A DNA stretch of 44,654 nucleotides from contig CAMYJJ010000001.1 of assembly GCA_947258735.1 (NCBI GenBank), positions 1 to 44,654 of the forward strand. Direction: 5' to 3'. This document shows positions 43,767 to 44,654 of this stretch, in pieces. A program made the position numbers and the translations under genes. Numbering within the stretch: the first letter of the stretch is position 1; each line of letters opens with the position of its first letter. Below the pieces are notes generated by a model. It had not been told where the DNA came from. It saw only the letters and a list, made by a program, of their open reading frames with translations, and searched no databases. Source of the DNA: Thermodesulfovibrionia bacterium. GTDB lineage: Bacteria > Nitrospirota > Thermodesulfovibrionia > UBA6902.

Positions 43767-44654
43767 ATGATATCGAGATTGTATATTCTTATTGCTGCAT
43801 TTTATGCCGCAGCTTTTATCATCCCTGATTATGTATCTGCAGACACTGAGTTCAGCACATCAGGGTATGTCAGGAACTTTCTGGTCATTTCAGATTCAGA
43901 CGGCACCTCTGCCTTTGAAGCACTTTCAAGGGCCAGAATAAAACTAGATATTGTTACGTCTGATTCAACTTCATGGGAACTGGCATATGAAGTTCTCCCA
44001 TGGTTGAGAGACCGTGAAGGCATATTGTCAGACCGCTCATTTGCAAACTCTTCATTTTTCACTTACCGTATCGATGATCTGGCAGAGAACATCTTTGATG
44101 ATCAGGACAGTGACTTTATACTTGCACAGAATCTTGACAGGGCATATCTCACATACAGTGCAGTTCGATTCGATCTCTTCGCAGGAAGGCAGCCGGTTGC
44201 CTTTGGTTCTGCCCGGGTTATCAATCCTACTGATATCATTGCGCCATTTACCATTAATACGATCGCCAAGGATGAACTGGTCGGGGTTGATGCAATCAGG
44301 ATAAAAACCCCGCTTGCCGAAATGGGTGAGTTTGATGCTGGCATTGTCTTCGGGAGAAATCTTAACGCGTCTGAAAGTGCAGCATATTTCCGTGTGAAAT
44401 CATATGTATTTAAAACCGATCTCTCATTCATGACGATGGTTTTCAAGGAAAACATCCTGCTGGGCCTGGATATGGCCCGTTCTATCGGGGGAGCAGGCAC
44501 ATGGCTTGAAGCAGCACATATATTTGCTAATGCTATAGATGATCACAGGCCGGAAGAGGACTATTTCAGACTGTCTCTCGGTACTGATTACAGTTTCACC
44601 TCCAGGCTCTATGCATTTGCTGAATATCATTATAATGGAGCTGGAACAGGTAAT
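43767..44654 (+). CDS. Porin-like outer-membrane beta-barrel protein, 3' end missing
   Basis: The frame starts directly after the ATPase stop (TAA ATG) and runs off the window; 296 residues are visible. A signal peptide is evident (LYILIAAFYAAAFIIPDYVSA). The mature part alternates hydrophobic and polar residues as expected for strands (FDLFAGRQPVAFGS, AGIVFGRNLNAS, RLSLGTDYSF). No family is recognised with certainty; it resembles DUF1302-like or alginate-export-like barrels. Position suggests it is the outer-membrane partner of the LolA/FtsX/ATPase cluster. If the ATPase is truly broken, its translation may be affected by coupling. Confidence 0.75.
   Translation, partial: MISRLYILIAAFYAAAFIIPDYVSADTEFSTSGYVRNFLVISDSDGTSAFEALSRARIKLDIVTSDSTSWELAYEVLPWLRDREGILSDRSFANSSFFTYRIDDLAENIFDDQDSDFILAQNLDRAYLTYSAVRFDLFAGRQPVAFGSARVINPTDIIAPFTINTIAKDELVGVDAIRIKTPLAEMGEFDAGIVFGRNLNASESAAYFRVKSYVFKTDLSFMTMVFKENILLGLDMARSIGGAGTWLEAAHIFANAIDDHRPEEDYFRLSLGTDYSFTSRLYAFAEYHYNGAGTGN

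Overview
The window looks like a chromosomal segment of a Gram-negative (diderm) bacterium of moderate GC. It encodes AmpG, a LolA-like protein, an Omp85-type barrel and a partial porin-like protein, all of which imply an outer membrane. The gene mix (recA/pilT/recX/alaS block, NifA-type activator, B12-dependent radical SAM proteins, thiL with DUF2062) and the many intergenic repeats suggest a Nitrospirota-like or deltaproteobacterium-like anaerobe. That placement is inference; no rRNA or tRNA gene was found to confirm it.

Layout. 1-11.4 kb (mostly minus strand): housekeeping genes. These are a UbiB/ABC1 kinase (cut by the window edge), a phasin-like protein, alaS, recX, pilT, recA, thpR, pgpA and an OsmC protein, with one plus-strand membrane TPR protein lying between recX and alaS. 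11.6-17.3 kb (plus): galU-lon, thiL, DUF2062 and a site-2-type protease. 17.5-21.2 kb (minus): a Cache/HAMP/GAF/GGDEF diguanylate cyclase and a DJ-1/LOG-like pair. 21.3-25.2 kb (minus): a two-gene operon, ending in a strong hairpin, with a PqqD-like/radical-SAM/SPASM/ArsM-like fusion enzyme followed by a B12-binding radical SAM enzyme. A NifA-type sigma-54 activator is divergent from it. 27.5-31.9 kb: a peptidoglycan-recycling island (GH3/NagZ, AmpG, DUF1460, a short NagA). 32.2-36.3 kb: a periplasmic ankyrin protein, a TIM-barrel protein, a small Cys-rich protein behind a near-consensus sigma-54 promoter, and the MTA/adenine salvage pair mtnP and apt. 36.4-44.65 kb: a metalloprotease/propeller/Omp85-like outer-membrane protein, divergent from a LolA-like / two FtsX permeases / ATPase / porin-like cluster.

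Most notable points. The PqqD-rSAM-SPASM-ArsM fusion with its B12-rSAM partner is the best candidate for an undescribed system, possibly making an organoarsenical or a modified peptide. The ABC ATPase of the envelope cluster is interrupted by a GC-rich 104-bp copy of the ABC signature-to-Walker B segment; removing it restores a 230-codon frame exactly. A strong -24/-12 promoter precedes an unknown zinc-ribbon-like gene. Several intergenic regions carry 7-bp-period repeats or palindromic dispersed elements.
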